A stretch of DNA of 64,000 nucleotides from an uncultured Paraglaciecola sp. (GTDB taxonomy: Bacteria > Pseudomonadota > Gammaproteobacteria > Enterobacterales > Alteromonadaceae). The notes under the pieces were generated by a model that searched no databases, was not told where the DNA came from, and saw only the letters and a program-made list of their open reading frames with translations. Shown piece by piece: positions 37,913 through 46,494 of this stretch. The translations under genes and the position numbers were made by a program. Every line of letters begins with the position of its first letter. The first letter of the stretch is position 1. The stretch is taken from contig NZ_CAJXPA010000003.1 in NCBI RefSeq assembly GCF_913058035.1, forward strand, positions 1 through 64,000, given 5' to 3'.

Positions 37913-39163
37913 TTATGTTGGTATGTGCTCACTTTCAAACAACTGCTCTATTTTTTCGCGCTCTCTGACTAAATGCATGTTATCACCATCAATTAGAACT
38001 TCTGAGGCCTTGCATCGACTATTGTAGTTAGACGCCATAGCAAAACCATATGCACCAGCACTGCGAACTGCAAGATAGTCGTTGGGTGCAATAGTCAACT
38101 CACGGTCTTTTCCAAGAAAATCGCCAGTTTCACAGATAGGTCCAACTACGTCATAGACAGCTTTGGCTCTTTCAAGCTTAGCGTTTACTGGAATAATATT
38201 CTGCCATGCTGAGTAAAGTGCTGGGCGTATAAGATCATTCATAGCCGCGTCAACTATCGCAAAATTTTTCTCTGCTCCTTGTTTTAAAAACTCAACTTTG
38301 GTTAATAACACACCAGCATTAGCCATAATTGCACGACCAGGTTCAAATATTAATAATAGCTCTTCTCGTCCCTGTAAACGTTCAGTGATTGCTTGAGTAT
38401 ATTGATCTGGGTGAGGTGGTTTTTCATCGTTATAAGTCACGCCTAGTCCACCACCTACATCGAGATGTTGTATATGGATATTTTGTTCGGCTAATTCATC
38501 TATTAAATTAAGTAATATGTTCAAAGCATCAACAAAAGGTGCTAATTCAGTAAGTTGAGAACCGATATGGCAGTCGATGCCGATAACATTTAAAAAAGGT
38601 AGACTATGTGCATATTGGTAAATTTCAACTGCCTGTTGGCGCTCTACACCAAACTTGTTGTCTTTAAGACCTGTAGAAATGTATGGATGGGTTTTTGCAT
38701 CTACATCAGGATTGACGCGAATCGAAATAGGGGCTTTTTTACCTACTTGTTCAGCGACTTCGTTTATACGAGTTAACTCACTACGTGATTCGACATTAAA
38801 ACACTTAATATTATGTTCTAAGGCTAAGGCAATTTCAAAATGTGTTTTACCCACTCCAGAAAACACCACTTTACTAGGATCTCCACCGGCCTTGAGTACT
38901 CTTGATAGTTCACCACCAGAAACAATATCAAAGCCTGAACCTAGTTTGGCCATCACATTTAATACTGCTAAATTAGAGTTAGCCTTTACTGCGTAACAAA
39001 TTAAATGTGGTTGGTTACCTGCTGCTCTATCAAACGCATGCCAATGCCTTTCAATTGTGGCTTTCGAGTACACATAACATGGCGTACCATATGTTTGAGC
39101 TACGGTTTCAAGCGCTACGTTTTCAGCAAACAGTTGATGGTCTTTATAGGCAAAGTAGTCCAT
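37913..39163 (-). CDS. lysA: Diaminopimelate decarboxylase
   Basis: A PLP enzyme that decarboxylates meso-diaminopimelate to lysine. The PLP lysine lies in ICYAVKANSN. GIDCHIGSQLTEL, LDVGGGLGVTYND and FEPGRAIMANAG form the barrel's cofactor site. GPICETGDFLGKDREL gives the active-site cysteine. The track start at 39268 adds 35 residues that actually lie over lptM; ATG 39163 (MDYFAYKDHQLFAENV) has AAGGAAAA upstream and gives 416 residues, the normal size. The lptM stop codon ends one base before it, so the genes are tightly linked. Confidence 0.96.
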   Translation of the reverse strand: MDYFAYKDHQLFAENVALETVAQTYGTPCYVYSKATIERHWHAFDRAAGNQPHLICYAVKANSNLAVLNVMAKLGSGFDIVSGGELSRVLKAGGDPSKVVFSGVGKTHFEIALALEHNIKCFNVESRSELTRINEVAEQVGKKAPISIRVNPDVDAKTHPYISTGLKDNKFGVERQQAVEIYQYAHSLPFLNVIGIDCHIGSQLTELAPFVDALNILLNLIDELAEQNIHIQHLDVGGGLGVTYNDEKPPHPDQYTQAITERLQGREELLLIFEPGRAIMANAGVLLTKVEFLKQGAEKNFAIVDAAMNDLIRPALYSAWQNIIPVNAKLERAKAVYDVVGPICETGDFLGKDRELTIAPNDYLAVRSAGAYGFAMASNYNSRCKASEVLIDGDNMHLVREREKIEQLFESEHIPT

Positions 39164-39164
39164 A

Positions 39165-39338
39165 TCAATCTTTTCCTTCTTCGACGGACTGTGCTGGTAC
39201 TTTTGAGTCCGGTACGGTGGTGTTTGTACTAGGCTTTTCAGGTAAATATAAAGCACGTTTTTGACCACAGGCAGTGAGTACGAATACCCCTAATAAAGCT
39301 AAGCCAATTGCATTCAATTTTGTTCTGATTGACATCAT
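39165..39338 (-). CDS. lptM: LPS-assembly lipoprotein LptM (YifL)
   Basis: A 57-residue lipoprotein missing from the supplied ORF track. It reads MMSIRTKLNAIGLALLG, then VFVLTACGQKRALYLPE. The lipobox LTAC marks Cys24 for lipid attachment, and CGQKRALYLP is the conserved LptM motif. In E. coli LptM binds the LptD-LptE translocon and helps its oxidative maturation at the outer membrane. It sits one base before lysA, and the yifL-dapF neighbourhood is conserved in gammaproteobacteria. GGGTGG precedes two consecutive ATGs; the second (39335) has the better spacing. Confidence 0.9.
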   Translation of the reverse strand: MMSIRTKLNAIGLALLGVFVLTACGQKRALYLPEKPSTNTTVPDSKVPAQSVEEGKD

Positions 39339-39939
39339 AACCACCCGTTAATGTATAGGACGCAATAATGTCACTACCGAGGATAAAAACAAGAGTTGCT
39401 GTGCATAAAATGTTTATTTTATGCAATATGAAATAACTAATTTAAAAAAAGTTTTTTAAGCAATCTTTGATTTGCCCATACGATGTCAATTTATTACACA
39501 TTTTGTAAGCAGGTTATCAATAATTACGACATGAAAATGTAATCTGACGTCAACTAGCTGCACAAAATACTTTGACATTGTGCCACTGCTCCCTCAATGG
39601 TTATTTTATGTAAGTATATGAGCTACGTTAATATTATTAATAATATTGAGAATATTAGGGTCAGATAAAAATTAGACTATTCTTAAAAATGTCACTTACA
39701 GCTCGCTTTAATGATGTCTAAGACCATGACCTGCATGATCCGGCACAAGCATACAGTTTAACAATTCACATATTAAAGTGATGGTGTTTATTTATCCTTA
39801 GAAAGTGAAGGCCAACAATTATATTTTATCTTCTCTTCTCTTCTTTTTTATTCTCTTGTGATAAAAACCTAGCAATGAAGATATGACACGTGACTCTTAA
39901 TGAATAAAGAACTTTTACCACATGTTGATATTAAAGGAC
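39339..39939. other. Spacer upstream of lptM
   Basis: No credible ORF. The promoter of the lptM-lysA-dapF run should lie in the first part. A T/C-rich tract (ATCTTCTCTTCTCTTCTTTT) occurs near 39830. Nothing else is evident. Confidence 0.35.
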
Positions 39940-40120
39940 CTACAAACTGGTAGCAGACATCTTTATACCCGCAGGTAAGCCTGCAACTATATCACTGGAA
40001 TAATGAACGCCCTGTAGGACTTTAAAGTAACCGTTACAACTTACCCATTCATATGCAACAGCAGTTAATGTAGGATAAAGATGTGTGTTTAAAGATGACC
40101 TCAGAAATGCAGCCGTGGCT
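39940..40120 (-). pseudogene. Remnant of a PAP2/acid-phosphatase family protein
   Basis: A single minus-strand frame without an intact N-terminus reads ATAAFLRSSLNTHLYPTL, then VAYEWVSCNGYFKVLQGVHY and SSDIVAGLPAG. This matches the C-terminal part of the PAP2 phosphatase superfamily, in which the last motif is xRxxxGVHxxSDxxAG; here the Arg is replaced. A stop codon (TAA) lies directly upstream in frame where the GH of the SGH motif should be. The gene is clearly dead, and its 5' part is not recognisable. Confidence 0.65.
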
Positions 40121-40613
40121 TATTTGGAAAGCAAACTATATTTATATCTCGACATTATATATGCATTAAGCACACCAATATGATGACAATGTCTCTGACG
40201 TTTTGAGTCCTTTTTGAGCCTCCTTTGAGTAATACATAAATAGGAATTTCTAACGTGTAACTCAGTAACCCTGAGTATAGAGATAATACCCCATGATTGG
40301 ACTCCAACCATCAAAGCATTAGGCCGAGTATGAGTGTGAATCGACTGTCACTAGTTTTAGATAGACACTTTATCCAGCGACAATTTCTATTAGTTGTAAA
40401 ATAAAAAAATGCTATGGCATGTTGTGCTGAGAATTTCATTGATGAGGCCTAAATATTACCAACATAAAAATCACATACATGAACAATGAAAATCAAATAA
40501 CATTTTTGCCAAGGTCTAATGACGATGGTGAATCCATTCAGAATAGGTTTACGCTGGATTTGCTGTGCACTAGCAGTATACTTAGACTCTACTCAGCTAT
40601 ATTTGGAACAAAC
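40121..40613. other. Spacer upstream of rraA
   Basis: Contains no supported gene. The track's 45-codon upstream extension of rraA (40479-40613) is open but is not part of known RraA proteins and looks coincidental. The 64-codon minus-strand ORF at 40120-40314 may be further debris of the PAP2 gene. Confidence 0.4.
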
Positions 40614-41099
40614 ATGGATTATAATACTTCTATTCTTTGTGACGTCTTTGCCGACAGTGTTGACGTGGTTGAACCCATGTTTGTTAGTTTTGGAGGGCGG
40701 GCCTCATATGGCGGTGAAATTACTACCATTAAATGTTTTGAGGATAAGGGGTTGGTTTTAAAAACCCTGAAACAACCCGGATTAGGTAAAATTCTGTTAA
40801 TCGATGGAGGTGGCTCCATGCGCAGAGCTCTAATCGATTCTAGCGCTGCTCAATTGGCATTTGATAATGGCTGGGAAGGGATAGTATGTTATGGCAGCGT
40901 TCGTGAAGTAGACGAGCTGGAAGAAATCAATATTGGTATTCATGCCATTGCTTCTATTCCTGTTAGTGCAGATGACCAAGAAACTGGTGAAATTGACGTG
41001 GCAGTTAACTTTGGTGGCGTAACATTTTTACCAGAAGACCACTTATACGCTGACAGTACTGGTATTATCTTATCGCCAGAACCATTAGATCTAGAATAA
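40614..41099 (+). CDS. rraA: RNase E activity regulator RraA
   Basis: A trimeric protein that binds RNase E and its degradosome scaffold and slows mRNA decay in E. coli. From ATG 40614 ([12 protein letters not shown]) the product is 161 residues, the exact length of E. coli RraA, and conserved throughout: [48 protein letters not shown] and [19 protein letters not shown]. The track's longer frame from 40479 is rejected. TTGGAAC lies upstream as a weak ribosome binding site. A strong terminator follows. Confidence 0.96.
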   Translation: MDYNTSILCDVFADSVDVVEPMFVSFGGRASYGGEITTIKCFEDKGLVLKTLKQPGLGKILLIDGGGSMRRALIDSSAAQLAFDNGWEGIVCYGSVREVDELEEINIGIHAIASIPVSADDQETGEIDVAVNFGGVTFLPEDHLYADSTGIILSPEPLDLE

Positions 41100-41126
41100 T
41101 GGTTTAAGATCGATTTGGACACTAAC

Positions 41127-41161
41127 AAAAATGCCGCTATTCATTGAATAGCGGCATTTTT
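41127..41161. terminator. Bidirectional terminator
   Basis: AAAAATGCCGCTATTCA ... TGAATAGCGGCATTTTT forms a 17-pair hairpin between rraA and the convergent exbD. Confidence 0.93.
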
Positions 41162-41181
41162 CATTTGCTTTAATTTAAACT

Positions 41182-41589
41182 TTACTTACCAACTAATACT
41201 GATACATTCGAAATACCAGCTCTTTTCACTTCGTTGATAACTTCAGTTACATCACCGTGTTTGGCTTTTGGATGGGCTTGAACTGCCGCAGAATCTTGAT
41301 TATTTTCAGCCAAAAAGCTTTGTATATTCGCTTCAACTCGGCGTATATCTACTTCACGGCCATTAACGACGATAGTACCGTCTTCATTCACTCGAATTGA
41401 CAAAGACTTTACATTCGTTGGCGGTGGGGGTGTTTTAGAATCTTTAGGACGATTAACTTCCAAACCTTTTTCTTTCACAAAAGAAGTGGTTACAATAAAG
41501 AAGATAAGCATGATGAACACTATGTCCAACATGGGAGTCATATCAATTGCAGCGTCATCATCAGAACTGCCGTGCTTTTTTCTTTTCAT
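41182..41589 (-). CDS. exbD: ExbD-family biopolymer transport protein
   Basis: A 135-residue inner-membrane protein with one N-terminal transmembrane helix (MTPMLDIVFIMLIFFIVTTSF) and a periplasmic domain. The helix contains the conserved Asp of ExbD/TolR used for proton passage, after the usual IDMTPMLD motif. ExbD normally works with ExbB to energise TonB, but neither exbB nor tonB lies within the neighbouring kilobases. It therefore appears as an orphan transcribed alone, with about 790 non-coding bases upstream. Partners may be encoded elsewhere. Confidence 0.92.
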   Translation of the reverse strand: MKRKKHGSSDDDAAIDMTPMLDIVFIMLIFFIVTTSFVKEKGLEVNRPKDSKTPPPPTNVKSLSIRVNEDGTIVVNGREVDIRRVEANIQSFLAENNQDSAAVQAHPKAKHGDVTEVINEVKRAGISNVSVLVGK

Positions 41590-42376
41590 CGGTATAAATC
41601 GCCAATTGGGTTAAAACAAGACTACCTATTATAGAGGTAGTTGAGCTTCAGAGCATCTATTAATTATCATACTATTAACAAATGGCTCTTATTTAAAGTT
41701 ATTGCATTTCCACTAGCGTGCCCCAAATGTAAAAAATAATCCAGTAGGTTTTAAAATTTGTTGCCCTAAAAAATATTCAAGTGACTTTTTTAAGCCGCAT
41801 TACTTTGGTCTAAGTTGACTGTGTAAAGCATTAAAAGATATTAAATATATTTCAACATCTTTTGCCGTACATAAATTTTATATATAAAAATAGAGGAGTT
41901 TATCACTTAAATAAATTTTTAATGCCGGTGACCAGAGTTTCATAACCGTATCTTAATAGAACGAGAGCCCACAAAAATATACTTTTAAATCAAAACATTA
42001 TTTAACACATTATTTAACGCTATGTGTTGGGTTATCGATTGGCTCTGGTATCGGGTTTTGTTGTTGTTTTTTTAAGTTAGACTGCCATCAATATTGTAAA
42101 ATGAAAGCAATTCCTTTACCTGATTAAGGTATGGCTAAGAGAAACTAAATATTCGTATTATGTTAAAGGCATTGTCGTAATGGTTAATACTATTGAATAA
42201 AATATTACGGCTTCGAGAGTCTAAGTTAAATTTTATCGGGGTATAGGCTACGAATTAACAATCAATATGCTGCAATGTTATTTTGTAGGTACTGCCAAGG
42301 GTGTTATTGAACAACTACGCATCAATGTAAACTTTAAAAATCCGATCTGTATAGATTGCGATATATAGTCATTAAG
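41590..42376. other. Long spacer upstream of exbD
   Basis: A 787-base AT-rich stretch with many stops in all frames. The plus strand near 41716-41800 reads short cysteine-containing pieces (ACPKCKK, and in another frame ICCPKKYSSDFF), which might be a decayed small zinc protein. Evidence is too thin for a call. Confidence 0.3.
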
Positions 42377-43165
42377 TTACTCATTTTTTATTGCTCGTCC
42401 CAAATGATAAAAATAATTCAATATGTTTTCTGACATCGTCGCTCTGAGATTCTGGGTAGGGTAAATTCCCATTTTTGCTTCTGGACTTTGTTTAGTGCCT
42501 TGAACCAGAAATGCATTCTTGGTGAAGTGATCCTGAATGCATGCCTCGAATGCTCGCGCACCCAATTCTTGTGGGCGTGCATAATAAAATGTTTTTAATA
42601 ACTTATCTGCTTGGGCACTACGCTTGACATACTCATTAGGCTGGCTTTTATCTGCACCTAAAAATATACTCTCAAAACATTGGCTAAGTTTGGCATTCAG
42701 TTGGTGTGATATTTGTGGTTTGTCTTGTAACCAACATTCAGAAGCAAATTGCTCATGGGATGCTTGAACGAATAATTTATCGCAGATGTAGTGATCGAAT
42801 GCATGAAACCATTCGTGAGCAAGTGCGCCACCCCCAGCATTTTTAGCTAGTGCTAATTTTTTGGTATTTGACTCATAGTGAGCGCTACTATGTTTTCTCC
42901 CGCCGCTACCAAAAGCTATGGATAGACTCCCATTGAGTGAGATTACTGCTTCTGGGACTTTTAAAATATCCATTAAATCACACAAGGCATCAAAAAATAG
43001 ATTCGCGGCAATTTGTTGCTCTTCAGCTGTTACCCATTTACCAATTGTGGCAGTTCGGAAGCCAAATATTTTAACAATATCCTGAAAACTAACATCGGCT
43101 CCATCTCGATGAGAAGGACCGTTACGATAGTAAGGCTTGTGAATTCGGGAGTCCGGTGTTGGCAA
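42377..43165 (-). CDS. LPD1-like domain protein with HExxH motif (CLCA_X-like)
   Basis: A 262-residue protein of unknown role. Residues 20-130 resemble LPD1, a domain mostly known inside very large polyvalent phage and plasmid proteins: VKIFGFRTATIGKWVTAEEQ, LNGSLSIAFGSGGRKHSSAHYE and AGGGALAHEWFHAFDHY. The HEWFH sequence is a zinc-metallopeptidase-type HExxH motif; a distal Glu ligand could be provided by later residues such as QELGARAFEACIQ. No signal peptide is seen. It is preceded by the flavodoxin gene with only 8 bases between, suggesting an operon. The start is TTG without a good ribosome binding site, compatible with coupling. Confidence 0.75.
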   Translation of the reverse strand: MPTPDSRIHKPYYRNGPSHRDGADVSFQDIVKIFGFRTATIGKWVTAEEQQIAANLFFDALCDLMDILKVPEAVISLNGSLSIAFGSGGRKHSSAHYESNTKKLALAKNAGGGALAHEWFHAFDHYICDKLFVQASHEQFASECWLQDKPQISHQLNAKLSQCFESIFLGADKSQPNEYVKRSAQADKLLKTFYYARPQELGARAFEACIQDHFTKNAFLVQGTKQSPEAKMGIYPTQNLRATMSENILNYFYHLGRAIKNE

Positions 43166-43173
43166 GGTGATGA

Positions 43174-43716
43174 CTACAACATGTCTATTTCGGCTATTAA
43201 TTGGTTACACCAATTGTTGATACGTTCATCAGTTAAATCATATTGATTTTCATCATCAAGACTCAAACCCACAAAAAAACCTTTATCTTCTGTGAGCGCC
43301 TTTGAAGCGATAAATTCATATCCTTTGTTTGGCCAGTAACCAATAAGATCACAACCTAGTACCAGTAATTCGTCGTGCAACATACCCACGGCATCTTGAA
43401 ACCATTCTGCATAACCTAGCTGATCACCTAAACCAAAAATAGCTACTGTTTTGTCAGTTAAGTTTAAACCTGCAATGTTTTGCCAAGTCGATTCCCAGTC
43501 TTCTTGTAATTCGCCAAAATCCCAAGTGGAAATTCCAAAAATTAATGTGTCAAAGCTTTGCGCTTGAGTCAGCGATACATCTTTAATATTAAATAACTCT
43601 ACGCAAGTATTACCCGTTAACTGATTTATCTTTACCTGAATCTTTTCAGCAGCCATTTCGGTGTAACAAGTTGTAGAGCCATAAAAAAGTCCTATTTTTA
43701 ATTCGTTGTTGTTCAT
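43174..43716 (-). CDS. Long-chain flavodoxin
   Basis: A 180-residue FMN electron carrier. The phosphate loop is FYGSTTCYTEMAAEKI, the FMN-stacking loops are ISTWDFGELQEDWE and FGLGDQLGYAEWFQDA, and the presence of the extra loop makes it long-chain, most like FldB. The C-terminus KALTEDKGFFVGLSLDDENQYDLTDERI is typical. A good ribosome binding site (AAGGACA) precedes ATG 43716. The LPD1-like gene follows after 8 bases. Redox partners cannot be inferred. Confidence 0.93.
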   Translation of the reverse strand: MNNNELKIGLFYGSTTCYTEMAAEKIQVKINQLTGNTCVELFNIKDVSLTQAQSFDTLIFGISTWDFGELQEDWESTWQNIAGLNLTDKTVAIFGLGDQLGYAEWFQDAVGMLHDELLVLGCDLIGYWPNKGYEFIASKALTEDKGFFVGLSLDDENQYDLTDERINNWCNQLIAEIDML

Positions 43717-43911
43717 ATTGTCCTTTTAATGGGGTGCCTTGATTAAAATCGCTTTACCAGCATACTTTAATTAATGTGTGCTACACATGTGCTTTTTACG
43801 TGTGAGTGTTAAATATTGACCAAATGGTAAGATTTTATATTTATTCGTAATTTTGAGTAGGTTAGTATAATTTAGCAATTAATAATTTATGACAGCGAGA
43901 CTAGACAACAT

Positions 43912-45033
43912 ATGAGAGCGTATTTTGCTTTTATCTTAGGGATTTGCAGTATATCAATGGGCTGTGCAAAAGAACCAGAATTGACACAAGTAGAGCAAAA
44001 CTTGAGAGTAAATGGGCATTGGATAATGGAGCAAGATGGTAAAGTGATGCTTAACCCTCAGACATCGGGCTTAGTTAAATGGCGTGGCGGGTTGTTGACC
44101 TTGAGTGACCGTAGTGCCCATCCTTCACAACGTCTTCGCCTCAGGACTATTACTAAGGACAATGCGTTGTTGAGCGGCCCTGATTTTCCAATGCTCCTAT
44201 CTGAAAAGTTGAAATCAAATTGTTTTGCCGCTTATATAACCGATAATCCTGATCTAGAAGCGTTAACGGTTGACCCTGACGACGACCGAGTATTTTATGT
44301 AATCACAGAAGATGGTTCATACGCCGAACCGATGTCAGAGTTTTGCCAACAAAAATACCTTAATTCAGGTTCAACCAGCTTTCCAAAATTGCTTGTTAGA
44401 CTTGAGTTGCAGGCAGACAAAATAATGTTGATAACCCATATTCGTCCTATTAGGTTTACAGTCGATATGCAAATTGGCGATTTCCCTAATGATGGCATTG
44501 AAGCTCTCACATTTGGTCAAGCTCGCACTTTATATTTGGGTATTGAAAAAGACAGTAGCAAAAATGCGAGGATTTTTTCTTTACAAATGCATAGTGAGTT
44601 TTGGCAATCAGATGAATTCGCAGATGTGAAAAAAAATAATTTGAAGTTACCAGTTTTTGAAAGTGGTAACCACCCCATTAACGGCATGGACTATTACCAA
44701 ACATCTGATGGTAGAGAATTTTTGTTGGTAGCTGCCAGAAATGATGAAGCGTTATGGGTGGTAGATTTATCAGGCAAAAAAGATACGCTTATACTACCTA
44801 TCGACTTTTTTGCTGAAATTAAACATAGCACCCAAGGCTGTGAAGATTACGAAGCCATGGACAATGCCTCTATTGAAGGCGTGGCGGTAATAGACGATAA
44901 ATTGTGGCTTATTAATGATCCATGGAAAGCGGTATATTTAAACAATGTTAAGTGCGTTCAAAATCGTACTCATTACCAAATGTTCGCACCATTACTGTTC
45001 AGTTTGCCCATACAAACAGAATGGTTCGACTAG
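43912..45033 (+). CDS. Hypothetical lipoprotein, possible beta-propeller
   Basis: A 373-residue protein. The signal peptide ends with ISMGCAKEPE, a plausible lipobox with Cys18, so it is probably anchored in the outer membrane. The body is rich in short beta-strand-like segments with repeated acidic turns (LEALTVDPDDDRVFYVITED, NDGIEALTFGQARTLYLGIE, ASIEGVAVIDDKLWLINDPW). The pattern EALT/EGVAV followed by a strand recalls SdiA-regulated or esterase-like phytase propellers. No catalytic residues can be named. It is monocistronic and is divergent from flavodoxin. Confidence 0.75.
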   Translation: MRAYFAFILGICSISMGCAKEPELTQVEQNLRVNGHWIMEQDGKVMLNPQTSGLVKWRGGLLTLSDRSAHPSQRLRLRTITKDNALLSGPDFPMLLSEKLKSNCFAAYITDNPDLEALTVDPDDDRVFYVITEDGSYAEPMSEFCQQKYLNSGSTSFPKLLVRLELQADKIMLITHIRPIRFTVDMQIGDFPNDGIEALTFGQARTLYLGIEKDSSKNARIFSLQMHSEFWQSDEFADVKKNNLKLPVFESGNHPINGMDYYQTSDGREFLLVAARNDEALWVVDLSGKKDTLILPIDFFAEIKHSTQGCEDYEAMDNASIEGVAVIDDKLWLINDPWKAVYLNNVKCVQNRTHYQMFAPLLFSLPIQTEWFD

Positions 45034-45048
45034 TGCATAATTTGTTGT

Positions 45049-45081
45049 GCATAATTAGCGCATAATTAGCGCATAATTAGC
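45049..45081 (+). repeat. 11-bp tandem repeat
   Basis: Three perfect copies of GCATAATTAGC, with a related TGCATAATTTG just before them, directly after the lipoprotein gene. Confidence 0.85.
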
Positions 45082-45236
45082 GCAAAAGAAGTGCACAATT
45101 TTTGTCAAATTGGTGTTGAATAGGACTTTAAAGTATGTTGCAAAGGTTACTAGTGAAATAACGCTTAGTGAATGTAATCCACTAAGCGTCTACTGACGTA
45201 AATATTCTATAATTCAAATGAGTGTATTAATTAATT

Positions 45237-45647
45237 ATGCAAAATTCATCTTTAACAATATTTTTTGATGGTTATTGTCCTCTATGTTCTATAGAAATGA
45301 ACAAATTAAAGCAGCTAGATAAACAAAAAAACATTAAGTTTGTAGACATTCAAGAAGCTTCGTTTTTTGTAGATTATCCCCATCTAGACTGGCAAGCACT
45401 AGACGCCCGTATTCACGGCTACTTGGCTGACGGTACTATGATAACTGGATTAGACGTAACTTATTTAGCTTGGAAATTAGTAGGTAAAGGCTGGGTATAT
45501 GCGCCTTTAAGATGGCCAGTAATTAGTTGGTTTGCTGATATAGCGTACAACATTTTTGCTAAGTATCGTCACAGAATCTCTTATCTTGTAACCGGGAAAA
45601 AGCGATGTGTCCCTTGCGAAAATAAAGGTGAAAAAGTTGATGTTTAA
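45237..45647 (+). CDS. DUF393 (DCC) thiol-disulfide oxidoreductase-like protein
   Basis: A 136-residue thioredoxin-like protein. The N-terminal IFFDGYCPLCSIEMNKL contains the DxxCPxC signature of the DUF393/DCC family, which is presumed to have a redox role. A second cysteine pair occurs at the C-terminus (RCVPCENK). The following SDR gene begins inside the last codons (overlap of about eight bases), so the two are translationally coupled. No exact function is established for the family. Confidence 0.88.
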   Translation: MQNSSLTIFFDGYCPLCSIEMNKLKQLDKQKNIKFVDIQEASFFVDYPHLDWQALDARIHGYLADGTMITGLDVTYLAWKLVGKGWVYAPLRWPVISWFADIAYNIFAKYRHRISYLVTGKKRCVPCENKGEKVDV

Positions 45648-46380
45648 AGGTAATGCATTAGTTATTGGTGCTTCAGGCGGTATCGGAAAAACGTTGGTAA
45701 AGCAGTTACATGAATCAGGCAAATACGAACACGTGTATGCAGTATCTCGGAACCTACCAGCATCACCACTTGAAGGGGTGCAATATTATAGCCTTGATTC
45801 TGAGAGTGAAGATTTGGTCGCAGAATATTGCCAACAGCTTAAGCAAATAGGTGGCCAATTTAGCCTAGTGGTGTGTTGCATAGGTGCATTACACTCGACT
45901 GGTGATGATAATCAAAAATTTATGCCCGAAAAGCGTCTGGAAGATATTCAGAAAGAGCAGCTGAGTTTTTATTTAACGACTAACGCAATATTACCTGCTA
46001 TTTGGTTAAAAAACGTAGAAAAACTGTTAAAAGGTCCTGAACCCTCGAAACTAGTGTTTTTTAGTGCGAGAGTTGGCAGTATAAGTGATAACAGCCTAGG
46101 CGGCTGGTATGGCTATCGTGCTAGTAAGTCTGCGCTTAATATGCTGATAAAATGTGCGCAAATAGAATGTCAGAGAAGAGCTAAGAACATCACGCTAATA
46201 AGCTACCATCCTGGAACAGTTGAAACTGAATTGTCTAAGCCGTTTCAGTCGAAGGTCCCGTCGGGTAAATTATTTAGCACCGACTTTACTGTCACTCAAT
46301 TACTCCAAATCATCCCTAACCTAACCCCAGAAGACGGGCCCCATTATATCGATTGGCAAGGCAATGTTATTCCTTGGTAA
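45640..46380 (+). CDS. Short-chain dehydrogenase/reductase, CsgA-like
   Basis: A 246-residue NAD(P)-dependent SDR. The cofactor loop is VIGASGGIGKTLV at the N-terminus. The catalytic triad is seen as Ser in FFSARVGSISDNS and Tyr-Lys in YGYRASKSALNMLIK. The track starts at GTG 45607; ATG 45640 (MFKGNALVIGASGG) fits the SDR fold and has AAAGGTG upstream. The subclass resembles C-factor (CsgA)-type cytoplasmic SDRs. It is coupled to the DUF393 gene. The substrate is unknown. Confidence 0.9.
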   Translation: MFKGNALVIGASGGIGKTLVKQLHESGKYEHVYAVSRNLPASPLEGVQYYSLDSESEDLVAEYCQQLKQIGGQFSLVVCCIGALHSTGDDNQKFMPEKRLEDIQKEQLSFYLTTNAILPAIWLKNVEKLLKGPEPSKLVFFSARVGSISDNSLGGWYGYRASKSALNMLIKCAQIECQRRAKNITLISYHPGTVETELSKPFQSKVPSGKLFSTDFTVTQLLQIIPNLTPEDGPHYIDWQGNVIPW

Positions 46381-46494
46381 TTGATTGTAAACATAAGCCT
46401 TAGTTTTCGTAGCGTTGTATTGCTAACAAAAAAGACTTTCTGAAACTCTACTGGTAATATCTATTCAAATTATAAAAATAATTAGGGATAGGTT

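Noticed and set aside
39005-39264. Plus-strand ORFs of 75 and 85 codons
   Set aside because: Antisense shadows of lysA and lptM.
39164-39268. N-terminal extension of LysA
   Set aside because: It overlaps lptM in another frame and is not found in LysA proteins.
40479-40613. N-terminal extension of RraA
   Set aside because: RraA is 161 residues in E. coli and the frame from 40614 matches it exactly; the extension resembles nothing.
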